NCBI GenBank assembly: GCA_017558105.1
Contig: JAFYWI010000010.1
Location: forward strand, 1-43,091
Length of the DNA stretch: 43,091 nucleotides
Source of the DNA: Clostridia bacterium
GTDB lineage: Bacteria; Bacillota; Clostridia; Christensenellales; Borkfalkiaceae
Direction of reading: 5' to 3'
The position numbers and the translations under genes are program-made. Under the pieces are notes generated by a model that did not search any database, was not told the origin of the DNA, and was given only the letters and a program-made list of their open reading frames with translations. Below, one piece after another: positions 18,098 through 25,534 of the stretch (positions within the stretch are counted from its first letter, which is position 1; each line of letters begins with the position of its first letter).

Positions 18098-18706
18098 TCA
18101 GTCAAAGCTTATCGTTTTATGACCTTTATAACAAGCCGATATAAATATATAAACGCATTTAAAAACCATTTCTGCCGTTTCGTTCGTGTTAGGCAATCTG
18201 TTATCGGCTACCTGCTTAGCCATTGAAAATACCGTGTTAAAAAGAACGTAAAGCAAGGTTTTTGCATATTCTTTTTCGTTGAAGTATTCTAAATTTAATT
18301 TATTTAGTAAAATATTTACCCACTTGTTGTGTTCAGGCAATGCGTGTTTAGTAAATTGTGAAGATTGGTAATAATATACTAAATACTTACACACGTTAGG
18401 TTTTTCGGTTAAAAAATCCCAAACCTTTGATACAACTGCCTTACTTCTTTCTTTTAAAGATTTTGTTTCAACGTATTTGCTTTGATTGTCAGCTTCATCA
18501 ATAATTAAGCGCATTAATTTTTCGTTTTCATATAGATACGTTTCTAAAAGCAAATGGTCTTTATTGCTAAAATTACGGTAAAGATAAGCCTCGTTAAGTT
18601 TAGCTTTTGCACATATGGTTTTGGTAGTCGTATCGGCAAGTCCATTAGATGCAACTACCGCTATTGTTGAGTTTATTAACTTTTGCCTTTTACTTAGAGC
18701 TTCCAT
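18098..18706 (-). CDS. TetR-family transcriptional regulator
   Basis: A 202-residue regulator. Residues about 5-52 form the TetR helix-turn-helix (RQKLINSTIAVVASNGLADT, then AYLYRNFSNKDHLL) and the rest is an all-helical ligand or dimerisation domain that I cannot assign to a ligand. The ATG at 18706 follows GGGGGAT; longer in-frame starts upstream lack a binding site. It is the first gene of the minus-strand run that contains sipW and the TasA-like genes. Its promoter (18838-18867) is followed at once by palindrome 1 (18808-18827). That is the arrangement of an autorepressed TetR gene and suggests that it controls the whole locus. Confidence 0.88.
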   Translation of the reverse strand: MEALSKRQKLINSTIAVVASNGLADTTTKTICAKAKLNEAYLYRNFSNKDHLLLETYLYENEKLMRLIIDEADNQSKYVETKSLKERSKAVVSKVWDFLTEKPNVCKYLVYYYQSSQFTKHALPEHNKWVNILLNKLNLEYFNEKEYAKTLLYVLFNTVFSMAKQVADNRLPNTNETAEMVFKCVYIFISACYKGHKTISFD

Positions 18707-18718
18707 TTTATCCCCCAT

Positions 18719-18732
18719 GTAGTATTTACTAC
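18719..18732. promoter_or_regulatory. Short palindrome in front of tetR
   Basis: GTAGTATTTACTAC has perfect 6-bp arms about a TT centre and covers the region just upstream of the tetR ribosome binding site. Its sequence differs from the three TATAGAA palindromes, so it may be a leader hairpin or a separate site. Confidence 0.35.
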
Positions 18733-18807
18733 AATTTGTCGAAAAAAATAAGCCACACAGCAAGCACGTACGTTTAAGATTTTTTTCTTTTTTTTATAAT
18801 AAAAATA

Positions 18808-18827
18808 GGTATAGAAAATTCTATACC
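18808..18827. promoter_or_regulatory. Operator palindrome, copy 1
   Basis: GGTATAGAAAATTCTATACC has 9-bp perfect arms with an AA centre. It begins just downstream of the predicted tetR transcription start (about 18831), where a bound repressor would block elongation of the tetR-led unit. Two more copies of the core lie at 18884-18899 and 18913-18928. Confidence 0.75.
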
Positions 18828-18837
18828 CACGAGAATA

Positions 18838-18867
18838 ATGATACAACAAAAGAAAACTAAATGTCAA
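18838..18867 (-). promoter_or_regulatory. Promoter of tetR and probably of the SipW/TasA unit
   Basis: On the minus strand, TTGACA (18862-18867) and TATCAT (18838-18843) are separated by 18 bases. Operator copy 1 lies immediately downstream and copy 2 immediately upstream. The leader before tetR is about 125 bases. Confidence 0.65.
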
Positions 18868-18883
18868 ACGATTTTTAATAAAA

Positions 18884-18899
18884 TATAGAATTTTCTATA
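18884..18899. promoter_or_regulatory. Operator palindrome, copy 2
   Basis: TATAGAATTTTCTATA is the same core as copy 1 with the centre TT instead of AA, so it is identical to copy 1 when read on the other strand. Its centre is 74 bases from that of copy 1 and 29 bases from that of copy 3. Confidence 0.75.
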
Positions 18900-18903
18900 C
18901 ATA

Positions 18904-18932
18904 ATTTTTTTGCATAGAATTTTCTATATAAT
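18904..18932 (+). promoter_or_regulatory. Probable promoter of the XRE gene
   Basis: A perfect TATAAT (18927-18932) has only a weak -35 candidate (ATTTTT, 18904-18909) 17 bases upstream. Operator copy 3 fills the space between them and touches the -10 box. Transcription would start near 18939, giving a leader of about 175 AT-rich bases before the XRE start. I see no other gene in 18933-19113. Confidence 0.45.
18913..18928. promoter_or_regulatory. Operator palindrome, copy 3
   Basis: CATAGAATTTTCTATA differs from copy 2 by one base. It overlaps the -10 box of the rightward promoter, so the protein that binds copies 1 and 2 should also control the divergent XRE gene. Confidence 0.7.
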
Positions 18933-19113
18933 GTATAAGGATTGAATAAATTTTAGTGTATATTAATTAATTTACTTTTAAAATATTTTTAACGTAACAA
19001 CAAAGACTATGAGTATAACTAAAATTTATTTTACTAAAAAAATTTATAAAACGACTTCTTGCTTCAACTCTATATTAAACAAATACATAAATCGTTTTAA
19101 TAGGAAGTGTTAT

Positions 19114-19332
19114 ATGAGCAAAAAAGAATTAGAATTTAAAGACGTGTTAAAAGAATTTTTAAAAGAATATTCCCTTACCCAAACGGCATTTGCAAGTACT
19201 ATTGGTGTAAAACAAAGCCAAGTTAGCGAGTGGCTTAAAGGAAAATCTAAACCCGGTTACGATAGTTTACGTTCAATGGTAATTGCGTTTGGAATTCCAG
19301 CAGAAGTTTTTCTTGGTTTAGAAAGTGATTAG
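19114..19332 (+). CDS. XRE-family helix-turn-helix regulator, small
   Basis: A 72-residue protein that is little more than an HTH_3 (lambda Cro/CI type) domain: FLKEYSLTQTAFASTIGVKQ followed by SQVSEWLKGKSKPGYDSL. The start is ATG 19114 because AGGAAG lies in front of it; the upstream ATG at 19009 has no binding site. It is divergent from tetR, with the three palindromes between them. Followed by two terminators, it is monocistronic. It could be a second regulator in a small circuit with TetR; its targets are unknown. Confidence 0.85.
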   Translation: MSKKELEFKDVLKEFLKEYSLTQTAFASTIGVKQSQVSEWLKGKSKPGYDSLRSMVIAFGIPAEVFLGLESD

Positions 19333-19349
19333 TTTTAATATTAAAAGTT

Positions 19350-19383
19350 AAAAGCCCGAAAATTAGTTCGTGCTTTTATTTTA
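19350..19383 (+). terminator. Terminator of the XRE gene
   Basis: AAAAGCCCGAA (19350-19360) pairs with TTCGTGCTTTT (19367-19377), one mismatch, 6-base loop, then a T-rich end. Confidence 0.65.
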
Positions 19384-19414
19384 GAAAAAAATTATTAAAA
19401 AATTTAAAATACCA

Positions 19415-19447
19415 AAAGCCACTAGTGTTTTAGTGGCTTTATTTTTT
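19415..19447. terminator. Bidirectional terminator between XRE and rpmF
   Basis: AAAGCCACTA (19415-19424) and TAGTGGCTTT (19431-19440) are perfect 10-bp arms with a 6-base loop. TTTATTTTTT follows on the plus strand and a weaker T-rich run on the minus strand, so it can end both the XRE gene and rpmF. Confidence 0.75.
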
Positions 19448-19477
19448 ACAAAAAACTATTTGGTTTATTCTAAAAAA

Positions 19478-19672
19478 TTAGTCTTGTTTTTCTTTCTTAG
19501 AAACGTCTATAATTTGTTTGCCATCGTAGAAACCACATTTTGGGCAAACTTTATGAGATGCCTTTAATTCGTGGCATTGTGGACATTCTGAAAGATTTGG
19601 AGCTTTTAATTTCCAATTTGCAAACCTTGTATTTGTTCTTTGTTTAGATGTTTTGCTTTGTTGTACTGCCAT
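19478..19672 (-). CDS. rpmF: 50S ribosomal protein L32
   Basis: A 64-residue L32 with the typical start MAVQQSKTSKQRTNTR and the four-cysteine zinc site CPQC and CPKC. It is the zinc-containing form of the protein; a zinc-free paralog is not in the window. It is 21 bases downstream of yceD, the usual yceD-rpmF pairing. Confidence 0.97.
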   Translation of the reverse strand: MAVQQSKTSKQRTNTRFANWKLKAPNLSECPQCHELKASHKVCPKCGFYDGKQIIDVSKKEKQD

Positions 19673-19693
19673 TTTCGTTTACCTTCCTATTCG

Positions 19694-20128
19694 TTATTTG
19701 CACTTGCAAGATTCTTCGTTTAGGTTCACACCACAATTAACGCAAATTCCCTTGCAATTTTCCCTACATAAAAAGTTAACTGGTTCGTTCATAATAATTC
19801 TGTCGTTAACAATTTTAGTTAGGTCTATAATATCGTTTTTAATTTTATACCCTTCTAGATTATTCATATCTAATCCTTCGTTAAAATCTACAACGAAATC
19901 TTTAGTAGTAGCGCCCAAGCACCTTGTGCAACTGCCCGTGATAGAATAACTTATTTCGCCTTCTACGTAAGCGCTGTGCCTACCCGTTAGATAAGCCGTT
20001 CCGTTTATTTTTATTAAAGATATCGTTGCATCTGGCAAACCAACTAAATTTTCCGTTGGGGTATATTCAAAAGAAAAATTTTCTTCTTCTTTACCACTTG
20101 CCCTAATTTTTTTTAAGTCAATTAACAT
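19694..20128 (-). CDS. yceD: YceD/DUF177 family protein
   Basis: A 144-residue protein of the YceD (DUF177, YlbN) family. The hallmark is a central CTRCLG segment and a C-terminal CRENCKGICVNCG followed by CKCK, so it probably binds zinc. The family is linked to 23S rRNA accumulation and large-subunit assembly in plants and bacteria, and it nearly always precedes rpmF, as here. The ATG has only a weak binding site; a TTGACA/TATACT promoter lies 25 bases upstream. Confidence 0.92.
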   Translation of the reverse strand: MLIDLKKIRASGKEEENFSFEYTPTENLVGLPDATISLIKINGTAYLTGRHSAYVEGEISYSITGSCTRCLGATTKDFVVDFNEGLDMNNLEGYKIKNDIIDLTKIVNDRIIMNEPVNFLCRENCKGICVNCGVNLNEESCKCK

Positions 20129-20152
20129 AATAATCTACAAAAATGCTTAACA

Positions 20153-20181
20153 AGTATATACTATTTAAAATATCTTGTCAA
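20153..20181 (-). promoter_or_regulatory. Promoter of yceD-rpmF
   Basis: Minus-strand TTGACA (20176-20181), a 17-base spacer and TATACT (20153-20158), with a leader of about 18 bases. It lies between ackA and yceD, so the two pairs of genes are separate units. Confidence 0.75.
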
Positions 20182-20204
20182 CCTTTTTACTCTATTTTTT
20201 ATAA

Positions 20205-21395
20205 TTAGCCAACTAAAGTTTTGGTTTCACGCGCAATAGATAATTCTTCGTTTGTTGGAACTACTAAAATTTTAACAGGTGATTTATCTGCAGAAATTTC
20301 GCCTATGCCACCTTTGTATTCGTTATTTTTGTTTTCATCTAAAATAGCGCCACAATATTGCATATCTTCCATAACCATTTTTCTAATGTGTTTAGCGTTT
20401 TCGCCAATACCACCGGTGAACACAATTGCATCTGCGCCACCTAAAACGGCTAAATAACTACCAACGTATTTTTTAACTCTGTAAGCAACCATTTCAACGG
20501 CAAGTTTAGCCCTATAGTCGCCTTCTTCCATTTTAGCAGTGCAGTCGCGCATGTCAGAAGAAAAACCACTAATACCCAGCATACCGCATTTTTTATTTAA
20601 GTAGTTAACTACTTCGGCAGAAGTTAAACCAACTTTTTCTCTTAAATATTCAACTGCAGCAGGGTCGATATCGCCACTTCTTGTGCCCATTACTAAACCT
20701 TCAAGCGGGGTAAAGCCCATAGAAGTATCTTGACATTTGCCGTCTTTAACAGCAGAAATTGAAGAGCCGTTACCCAAGTGGCAAATAATCATTTTAGCGT
20801 TTTTATCGTTTAAGTATTTACCCGTTTCTTCGCTAACGAATTTATGTGAAGTGCCGTGGAAACCATATTTTCTAATTTTATATTCATCGTAAACTTCGTA
20901 AGGGATTGCGTACATAAACGCTTTGTCTGGCATAGTAGAGTGGAAAGTCGTATCAAATACGGCAACCATAGGAACGCCAGGCATAACTTGCATACAACTC
21001 TTTATGCAAGAGATGTTGCCAGGCATATGTAGTGGGCCGAAAACTGCGTTCTTTTCGCAAATTTTAATAACTTCTTCGTCAATTACTACTGAAGAATTAA
21101 AATCTTCTGCAGAGTGTAGAACCCTATGCCCTACTGCACTAATTTCGCTAACAGATTTTAACGCGCCTTTTTCTTCGTCTAGCATAGCCTTTAATACAAG
21201 TTCCATTGCTTCTTTATGAGAAGGCATATCTTGTTCAATAAAAAGTTCTCTCTTATCAAAAGTTTTTTGTGTTAAACAACTACCTTTTGCAGTAATTCTT
21301 TCGCAAAGACCTTTTATTAAAACTTGTTCGTTTTCCATATCGATAAGTTGATATTTAAGTGAAGAACTACCTGCGTTTATAACTAAAATTTTCAT
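20205..21395 (-). CDS. ackA: Acetate kinase
   Basis: A 396-residue enzyme that converts acetyl phosphate and ADP into acetate and ATP. The N-terminal MKILVINAGSSSLKYQLIDM, the GFHGTSHKFVS motif, ICHLGNGSSISAV and VFTGGIGENAKHIR are the acetate-kinase signatures and include the catalytic and nucleotide-binding residues. AAGGAAG precedes the ATG, 21 bases after pta, so pta-ackA is one operon, the usual fermentative ATP-yielding pair. A complete, undamaged reading frame. Confidence 0.98.
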   Translation of the reverse strand: MKILVINAGSSSLKYQLIDMENEQVLIKGLCERITAKGSCLTQKTFDKRELFIEQDMPSHKEAMELVLKAMLDEEKGALKSVSEISAVGHRVLHSAEDFNSSVVIDEEVIKICEKNAVFGPLHMPGNISCIKSCMQVMPGVPMVAVFDTTFHSTMPDKAFMYAIPYEVYDEYKIRKYGFHGTSHKFVSEETGKYLNDKNAKMIICHLGNGSSISAVKDGKCQDTSMGFTPLEGLVMGTRSGDIDPAAVEYLREKVGLTSAEVVNYLNKKCGMLGISGFSSDMRDCTAKMEEGDYRAKLAVEMVAYRVKKYVGSYLAVLGGADAIVFTGGIGENAKHIRKMVMEDMQYCGAILDENKNNEYKGGIGEISADKSPVKILVVPTNEELSIARETKTLVG

Positions 21396-21416
21396 TTTTA
21401 TATACTTCCTTTTTTA

Positions 21417-22451
21417 TTATTTTGCTTGAAGAGCCGTAATTGCTACAACTGCTTTAATATCTTCTACAGAGCAACCACGAGATAAATCGTTAATAGGTTT
21501 TGCAAAGCCTTGACAAATTGGACCAAGTGCTAAATAGCCACCGAAACGCTGTGCAATTTTATAACCGATGTTACCTGCGTTTATGTTAGGGAATACGAAT
21601 ACGTTTGCATTACCTGCTACTTTAGAATCTGGTGCTTTTAGTTTGCCAACTTCCGGTGCAACTGCTGCGTCGAATTGGAATTCGCCGTCAACAATAAGTT
21701 CTGGTGCTTTTTCTTTTGCAATTTTAGTTGCTTCTTGCATTTTTGGAACAGATTTAAAGAACTTATCGTCGTTACCACTACCTTTCGTAGAGAAAGAAAG
21801 CATTGCAACTCTTGGTTCAATACCAGCAATAGTTTTAGCCGTTTCAGCAGAAGAAATAGCAATATCTGCTAATTGGTTTGCATCTGGTTCAATGTTAATA
21901 GCGCAGTCTGCAAATACTGCAACCCCGTCTGGATTATATATATTTTCTCTTGGTGAAACCATTATGAAACTTGAAGAAATGGTTTGTACGCCAGGTGCAG
22001 TTTTAATAACTTGTAGGCCTGGGCGAAGTGTGTTTGCCGTTGAGTGACAAGCACCAGAAACTAACCCGTCTACGTCGCCTGCTTTTAACATTAAAGCGCC
22101 GTACATAGTGTAATCTTTTAATATGCTTTGTTTAGCATCTTCTACCGTTGGGTATTCTGGAAGATTTGTTTTTTTGTTAATTTTACCTTCTCTTGCCTTA
22201 AACAAAATTTCTGCATACTTAATAGTTCTTTCGTCTGTTTCAGGGTCTACTATAATAATGCCTTCTAAATTAACATCTGGGTTGTTTTCTTTAATTTTTG
22301 CAGGATTACCAATTAAAGTTACAGTTGCTAATTTTTCTTTTGTAACTTCTTCTGCAGCCTTTACAACACGGCTATCTTCCCCTTCTGGAAGAACTATGTT
22401 TTTGTTAAGTTCGCTTGCCTTTTTTGTAATTTGTTCTAAAACTGTTGACAT
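21417..22451 (-). CDS. pta: Phosphate acetyltransferase
   Basis: A 344-residue enzyme (short clostridial type without the N-terminal DRTGG regulatory region) that turns acetyl-CoA and phosphate into acetyl phosphate. It carries PEGEDSRVVKAA, GLVSGACHSTANTLRPGLQV, and the C-terminal KPINDLSRGCSVEDI. It is upstream of ackA in one operon with an AAGGTG binding site. The 185-base gap to tmcAL (22452-22636) holds AT-rich sequence with TATACT-like boxes on the minus strand, but I could not settle on a single promoter there. Confidence 0.97.
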   Translation of the reverse strand: MSTVLEQITKKASELNKNIVLPEGEDSRVVKAAEEVTKEKLATVTLIGNPAKIKENNPDVNLEGIIIVDPETDERTIKYAEILFKAREGKINKKTNLPEYPTVEDAKQSILKDYTMYGALMLKAGDVDGLVSGACHSTANTLRPGLQVIKTAPGVQTISSSFIMVSPRENIYNPDGVAVFADCAINIEPDANQLADIAISSAETAKTIAGIEPRVAMLSFSTKGSGNDDKFFKSVPKMQEATKIAKEKAPELIVDGEFQFDAAVAPEVGKLKAPDSKVAGNANVFVFPNINAGNIGYKIAQRFGGYLALGPICQGFAKPINDLSRGCSVEDIKAVVAITALQAK

Positions 22452-22636
22452 TTTTACACCTTCTTTAATATTTTTTATAAAACACTTTATTTTTTTACGA
22501 AAATGTAATAAAATAAGTATAAGTTGAATACAAATATTATTTTACAACAAAAATTTGAAAAAGTAAACTAACAAAAGGTTAAAAAACAACTTTTTTAATT
22601 ATTTAATAATTAAATTATCACTTTTTAGGAGATTAA

Positions 22637-23809
22637 ATGAAAGTTTGTGCATTTATAGCAGAATATAACCCACTTCATCTTGGGCATATTAAGCACCTTA
22701 AATATATGAAAGAAACCTTAAAGGCAGAAAAACTAATTTGCATTATGAGTGGCAACTTTACCCAACGTGGCGAAGCAAGTGTGCTAAACAAATACGAAAG
22801 GGCAAAACAAGCAATTAACGCTGGGGCAGATATCGTTATAGAATTGCCTACCGTTTTTGCTATATCTAACGCAGAAATTTTTGCCAAAGGCGCTATTAGT
22901 ATATTAAACAAACTTGGCGTTGTAGATACCTTGTGTTTTGGCGTTGAAAGTGGCAAAAAAGAAGATTATTTAGCACTTGCAAAAGAATTAAATAACGAAA
23001 GTAAAGAATTTAAAAAATTGTTAAAAACTTATTTAGAAAGTGGCGTTTCTTTTGCAAAAGCAAAGTTTTTAGCCGTTAAAAGTTTAACTAATGAAAACTT
23101 TGACGAAAACCTTATTAACTCGCCTAACAACATATTGGGAATTGAATATACAAGGGCATTATTAAAATGCAATTCTAATATAGAAATTTGCCCTATGTTA
23201 AGGCTTGGCGACCATAACGATAACACCTATAAAAAAGGTATAACCAGTGCAAGTAGCATAAGAAATATGTTAAAATTAGGCAAAATAAAAAAGGTTAAAA
23301 GTAGTGTTCCAAAGTTTGTTTATAAAGCGCTAAAGCCTTACCCTTTTGCCTTTGATAAGTTAATTATGGCTTCTATATTAACTTCTTCACAAGAAGAAAT
23401 TGCCAGTGTTTACGACTGCACCGAAGGGTTAGAAAACAGAATAAAAGCACTTTCAAAAGACAACTTAAATTTAGAAGATTTTATAGAAAAAGTTAGTACT
23501 AAAAGGTACACACAGGCAAGGGTTAGAAGAATTCTTTTAGCAAACTTTTTAGGGGTTAATAAAGAATTGGTAGACAATGCTTTAAGCGCAGATTTATATG
23601 CAAAAGTTTTGGCAATTTCTAACGTTAGTAAAGACCTAATTTCAACCATAAACGGCAAAAGCAGTATTCCACTTTTAACCAGAAAAAGCGATTGCGAAAA
23701 CTTAAGAAAAACGGCCAAATTATGCTTTGAAAAAGACGTTTTGGCAAACGATATTTACACCTTAGCAACCGGCGAAAAAACAAACGAATACCAAACGTTG
23801 TTCGTATAA
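22637..23809 (+). CDS. tmcAL: tRNA(Met) cytidine acetate ligase TmcAL
   Basis: A 390-residue enzyme of the YlbM family. The N-terminal nucleotidyltransferase motif AEYNPLHLGHIKHL, the MSGNFTQRGEASVLNKYERA segment and the VIELPTVFAISNAEIFAKG block identify it. TmcAL of Bacillus uses acetate and ATP to make N4-acetylcytidine at position 34 of elongator tRNA-Met. It sits back to back with pta-ackA, which produces acetate; a functional link is suggestive only. AGGAG lies 7 bases before the ATG. The adjacent ylbN homolog (yceD) and rpmF are also neighbours of this gene in Bacillus. Confidence 0.95.
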   Translation: MKVCAFIAEYNPLHLGHIKHLKYMKETLKAEKLICIMSGNFTQRGEASVLNKYERAKQAINAGADIVIELPTVFAISNAEIFAKGAISILNKLGVVDTLCFGVESGKKEDYLALAKELNNESKEFKKLLKTYLESGVSFAKAKFLAVKSLTNENFDENLINSPNNILGIEYTRALLKCNSNIEICPMLRLGDHNDNTYKKGITSASSIRNMLKLGKIKKVKSSVPKFVYKALKPYPFAFDKLIMASILTSSQEEIASVYDCTEGLENRIKALSKDNLNLEDFIEKVSTKRYTQARVRRILLANFLGVNKELVDNALSADLYAKVLAISNVSKDLISTINGKSSIPLLTRKSDCENLRKTAKLCFEKDVLANDIYTLATGEKTNEYQTLFV

Positions 23810-23837
23810 GCAGTCTAATTACAAAAAGCAATTATAT

Positions 23838-23866
23838 TTGACAAAGTTTATTAAAAGATATATAAT
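23838..23866 (+). promoter_or_regulatory. Promoter of the glycosyltransferase gene
   Basis: TTGACA (23838-23843), 17 bases, TATAAT (23861-23866): both boxes match consensus perfectly. The start codon is 28 bases further on. Confidence 0.85.
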
Positions 23867-23893
23867 TTAACAAAAGATTTACGGAGAAAAATT

Positions 23894-25021
23894 GTGAACG
23901 TAGCCTTATTTACAGAAAGTTTTTTACCAGGTTGTGGTGGAACTGAAAACGCCGTGCTAAAAACGGCCTATGAATTAGTTAATAAAGGACATAAAGTTGC
24001 CGTTTTTGCCCCAGATTATCATAGGGCTAATAACGATAAAGACTACCCTTTTTTAGTAATAAGGTGCAAAAGCATTAAAATAACGGAAAGCGACCAATTT
24101 GCCCTACCAAGTTTAGATAAAAAGGTTAAAAAAGCATTAAAAGAGTTTGCGCCAGACGTAATACACGCGAACACTACCGGTATGATGGCAGGTTACGGGT
24201 TAAAGTATGGCAAAAAACATAATATTGCAACCTTATGCACTGCACATATGCCATATAAAAGAAGTTGGCAACAAACAATTAACTTCCCCCCTATTATTTG
24301 GTGGGTAATGCACAGAATTATTAAAAGGTTGCGTTTAGCAGACCAAGTTTGCACCGTTTCTAATTTTATGGTTAAAGAATTGCAATCTTACGGCTACAAA
24401 AAACAAATTGCAGTTGTTAAAAACGGCAATACGGACAACACCTTTGAAGAAAAAGCTTACACCCCTAACGGAAAATTCACTCTAACCTACGTTGGCAGAA
24501 TTGTTAAATATAAGAATTTAGATTTTGTTTTAGAAGTTGTTAAAGAACTAACTAAAACAACCAAAAACTTTGTTCTTCGCATGGTTGGCGACGGCCCAGA
24601 TTTTAAGAAATATAATGCTAGATGCAAAAAAATGGGCATACAAAATTACGTTGAATTTGTTGGAAGAATTACAGATAGAGAAAAACTTGGCGAAGAATAT
24701 AAAAAGGCAGATATTTTCTTCTTTCCAAGCGTTATAGATAGCGACGGCTTAGGTTTACTAGAAGCGGCAACCAAAGGAACTCCTTCGCTTGTGGTAGAAA
24801 ACACTGGCCCTTCTGAAAGAATTACAAATAATAAAACGGGTTTTACGGCAGAAAATAACGTTAAGGCTTTTGCAGAAAAAGTTTTATGGCTTATGCAAAA
24901 CCCTAAAATTGTTGAAGAAGTTGGCAAAAATAGTAAACAAATTTGCACCACTTGGGAAAATAACGTAGAAGAATACGTAAAACTTTACCTTGAAACAATT
25001 AAAAAAGTAAAAGAAAAATAA
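23894..25021 (+). CDS. GT4-family glycosyltransferase
   Basis: A 375-residue GT-B glycosyltransferase. The N-terminal Rossmann domain (MNVALFTESFLPGCGGTENA, then APDVIHANTTG) accepts the acceptor. The C-terminal domain has KNGNTDNTF, YVGRIVKYKNLD, and the nucleotide-sugar box SDGLGLLEAATKGTPSLVVE with the EX7E-type glutamate. It most resembles the diacylglycerol glucosyltransferases of Bacillota lipid synthesis, but other sugar acceptors are possible. The start is a GTG behind ACGGAGAA. A single-gene unit with a perfect consensus promoter and its own terminator. Confidence 0.85.
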   Translation: MNVALFTESFLPGCGGTENAVLKTAYELVNKGHKVAVFAPDYHRANNDKDYPFLVIRCKSIKITESDQFALPSLDKKVKKALKEFAPDVIHANTTGMMAGYGLKYGKKHNIATLCTAHMPYKRSWQQTINFPPIIWWVMHRIIKRLRLADQVCTVSNFMVKELQSYGYKKQIAVVKNGNTDNTFEEKAYTPNGKFTLTYVGRIVKYKNLDFVLEVVKELTKTTKNFVLRMVGDGPDFKKYNARCKKMGIQNYVEFVGRITDREKLGEEYKKADIFFFPSVIDSDGLGLLEAATKGTPSLVVENTGPSERITNNKTGFTAENNVKAFAEKVLWLMQNPKIVEEVGKNSKQICTTWENNVEEYVKLYLETIKKVKEK

Positions 25022-25032
25022 AAAGTTAAAAT

Positions 25033-25058
25033 CCGTTAGAAATTTCTAACGGGTTTTT
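25033..25058 (+). terminator. Terminator of the glycosyltransferase gene
   Basis: CCGTTAG (25033-25039) and CTAACGG (25046-25052) with the loop AAATTT, followed by a run of T. Confidence 0.85.
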
Positions 25059-25076
25059 TAATAAAGTTAAAATAAA

Positions 25077-25104
25077 AAAACTGCTGTTAAAAACAGCAGT
25101 TTTT
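25077..25104 (-). terminator. Terminator of the rplJ-rplL unit
   Basis: CTGCTGTT (25081-25088) and AACAGCAG (25092-25099), extended by A-T pairs, with a 3-base loop. T-tracts occur on both sides, so it can act in both directions. In most relatives transcription would continue from rplL into rpoB here. Confidence 0.85.
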
Positions 25105-25122
25105 CTTTTTTGTTTGTTGAAA

Positions 25123-25497
25123 TTATTCAGCAACAGCAGTAGCGCCAACTTCTTTGAATTTAGCAATGATTTGGTCTGCTTCTTCTTTGCTAACGTTTTC
25201 TTTAATTGTTGCACCAGCAACAGCTAAAGCCTTAGATTCGATTAGACCTAAACCAGTGATGTCTTTAACGGTTTTAATAACTTTAACGCCACCGTCGCCA
25301 ACTTCTTTAAGAACTACTTTGAATTCTGTTTTTTCTTCAGCAGCAGGTGCTTCAGCAGCAGCTGCAGGAGCAGCAGCTACAGCAACAGGAGCAGCAGCGC
25401 TTACCCCAAATTCTTCTTCTAAAGCTTTAACTAATTCGTTTAGTTCTAATACTGTCATACTTTTAACTTCTTCAATCATTTTTTGAATGTCTGCCAT
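25123..25497 (-). CDS. rplL: 50S ribosomal protein L7/L12
   Basis: A 124-residue stalk protein. The N-terminal dimerisation domain ([20 protein letters not shown]), an Ala/Pro-rich hinge of about 20 residues ([20 protein letters not shown]) and the C-terminal EKTEFKVVL to [11 protein letters not shown] domain are all present. The ATG at 25497 is spaced 8 bases from GGAGG; the TTG five codons earlier overlaps that binding site and was not used. It follows rplJ by 37 bases and ends in a strong terminator. Confidence 0.97.
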   Translation of the reverse strand: MADIQKMIEEVKSMTVLELNELVKALEEEFGVSAAAPVAVAAAPAAAAEAPAAEEKTEFKVVLKEVGDGGVKVIKTVKDITGLGLIESKALAVAGATIKENVSKEEADQIIAKFKEVGATAVAE

Positions 25498-25534
25498 TTT
25501 TCTATCCTCCAAATTATCTTTAATTTAAATTTTT

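Noticed and set aside
19009-19113. Longer N-terminus for the XRE gene starting at 19009
   Set aside because: No Shine-Dalgarno sequence there, and the extra 35 residues are low-complexity Lys/Asn/Thr/Tyr outside the HTH domain. The ATG at 19114 has AGGAAG.
25033-25104. Inverted repeats between the glycosyltransferase gene and rplL as a mobile-element end
   Set aside because: Both are ordinary intrinsic terminators of converging genes, and no transposase is nearby.
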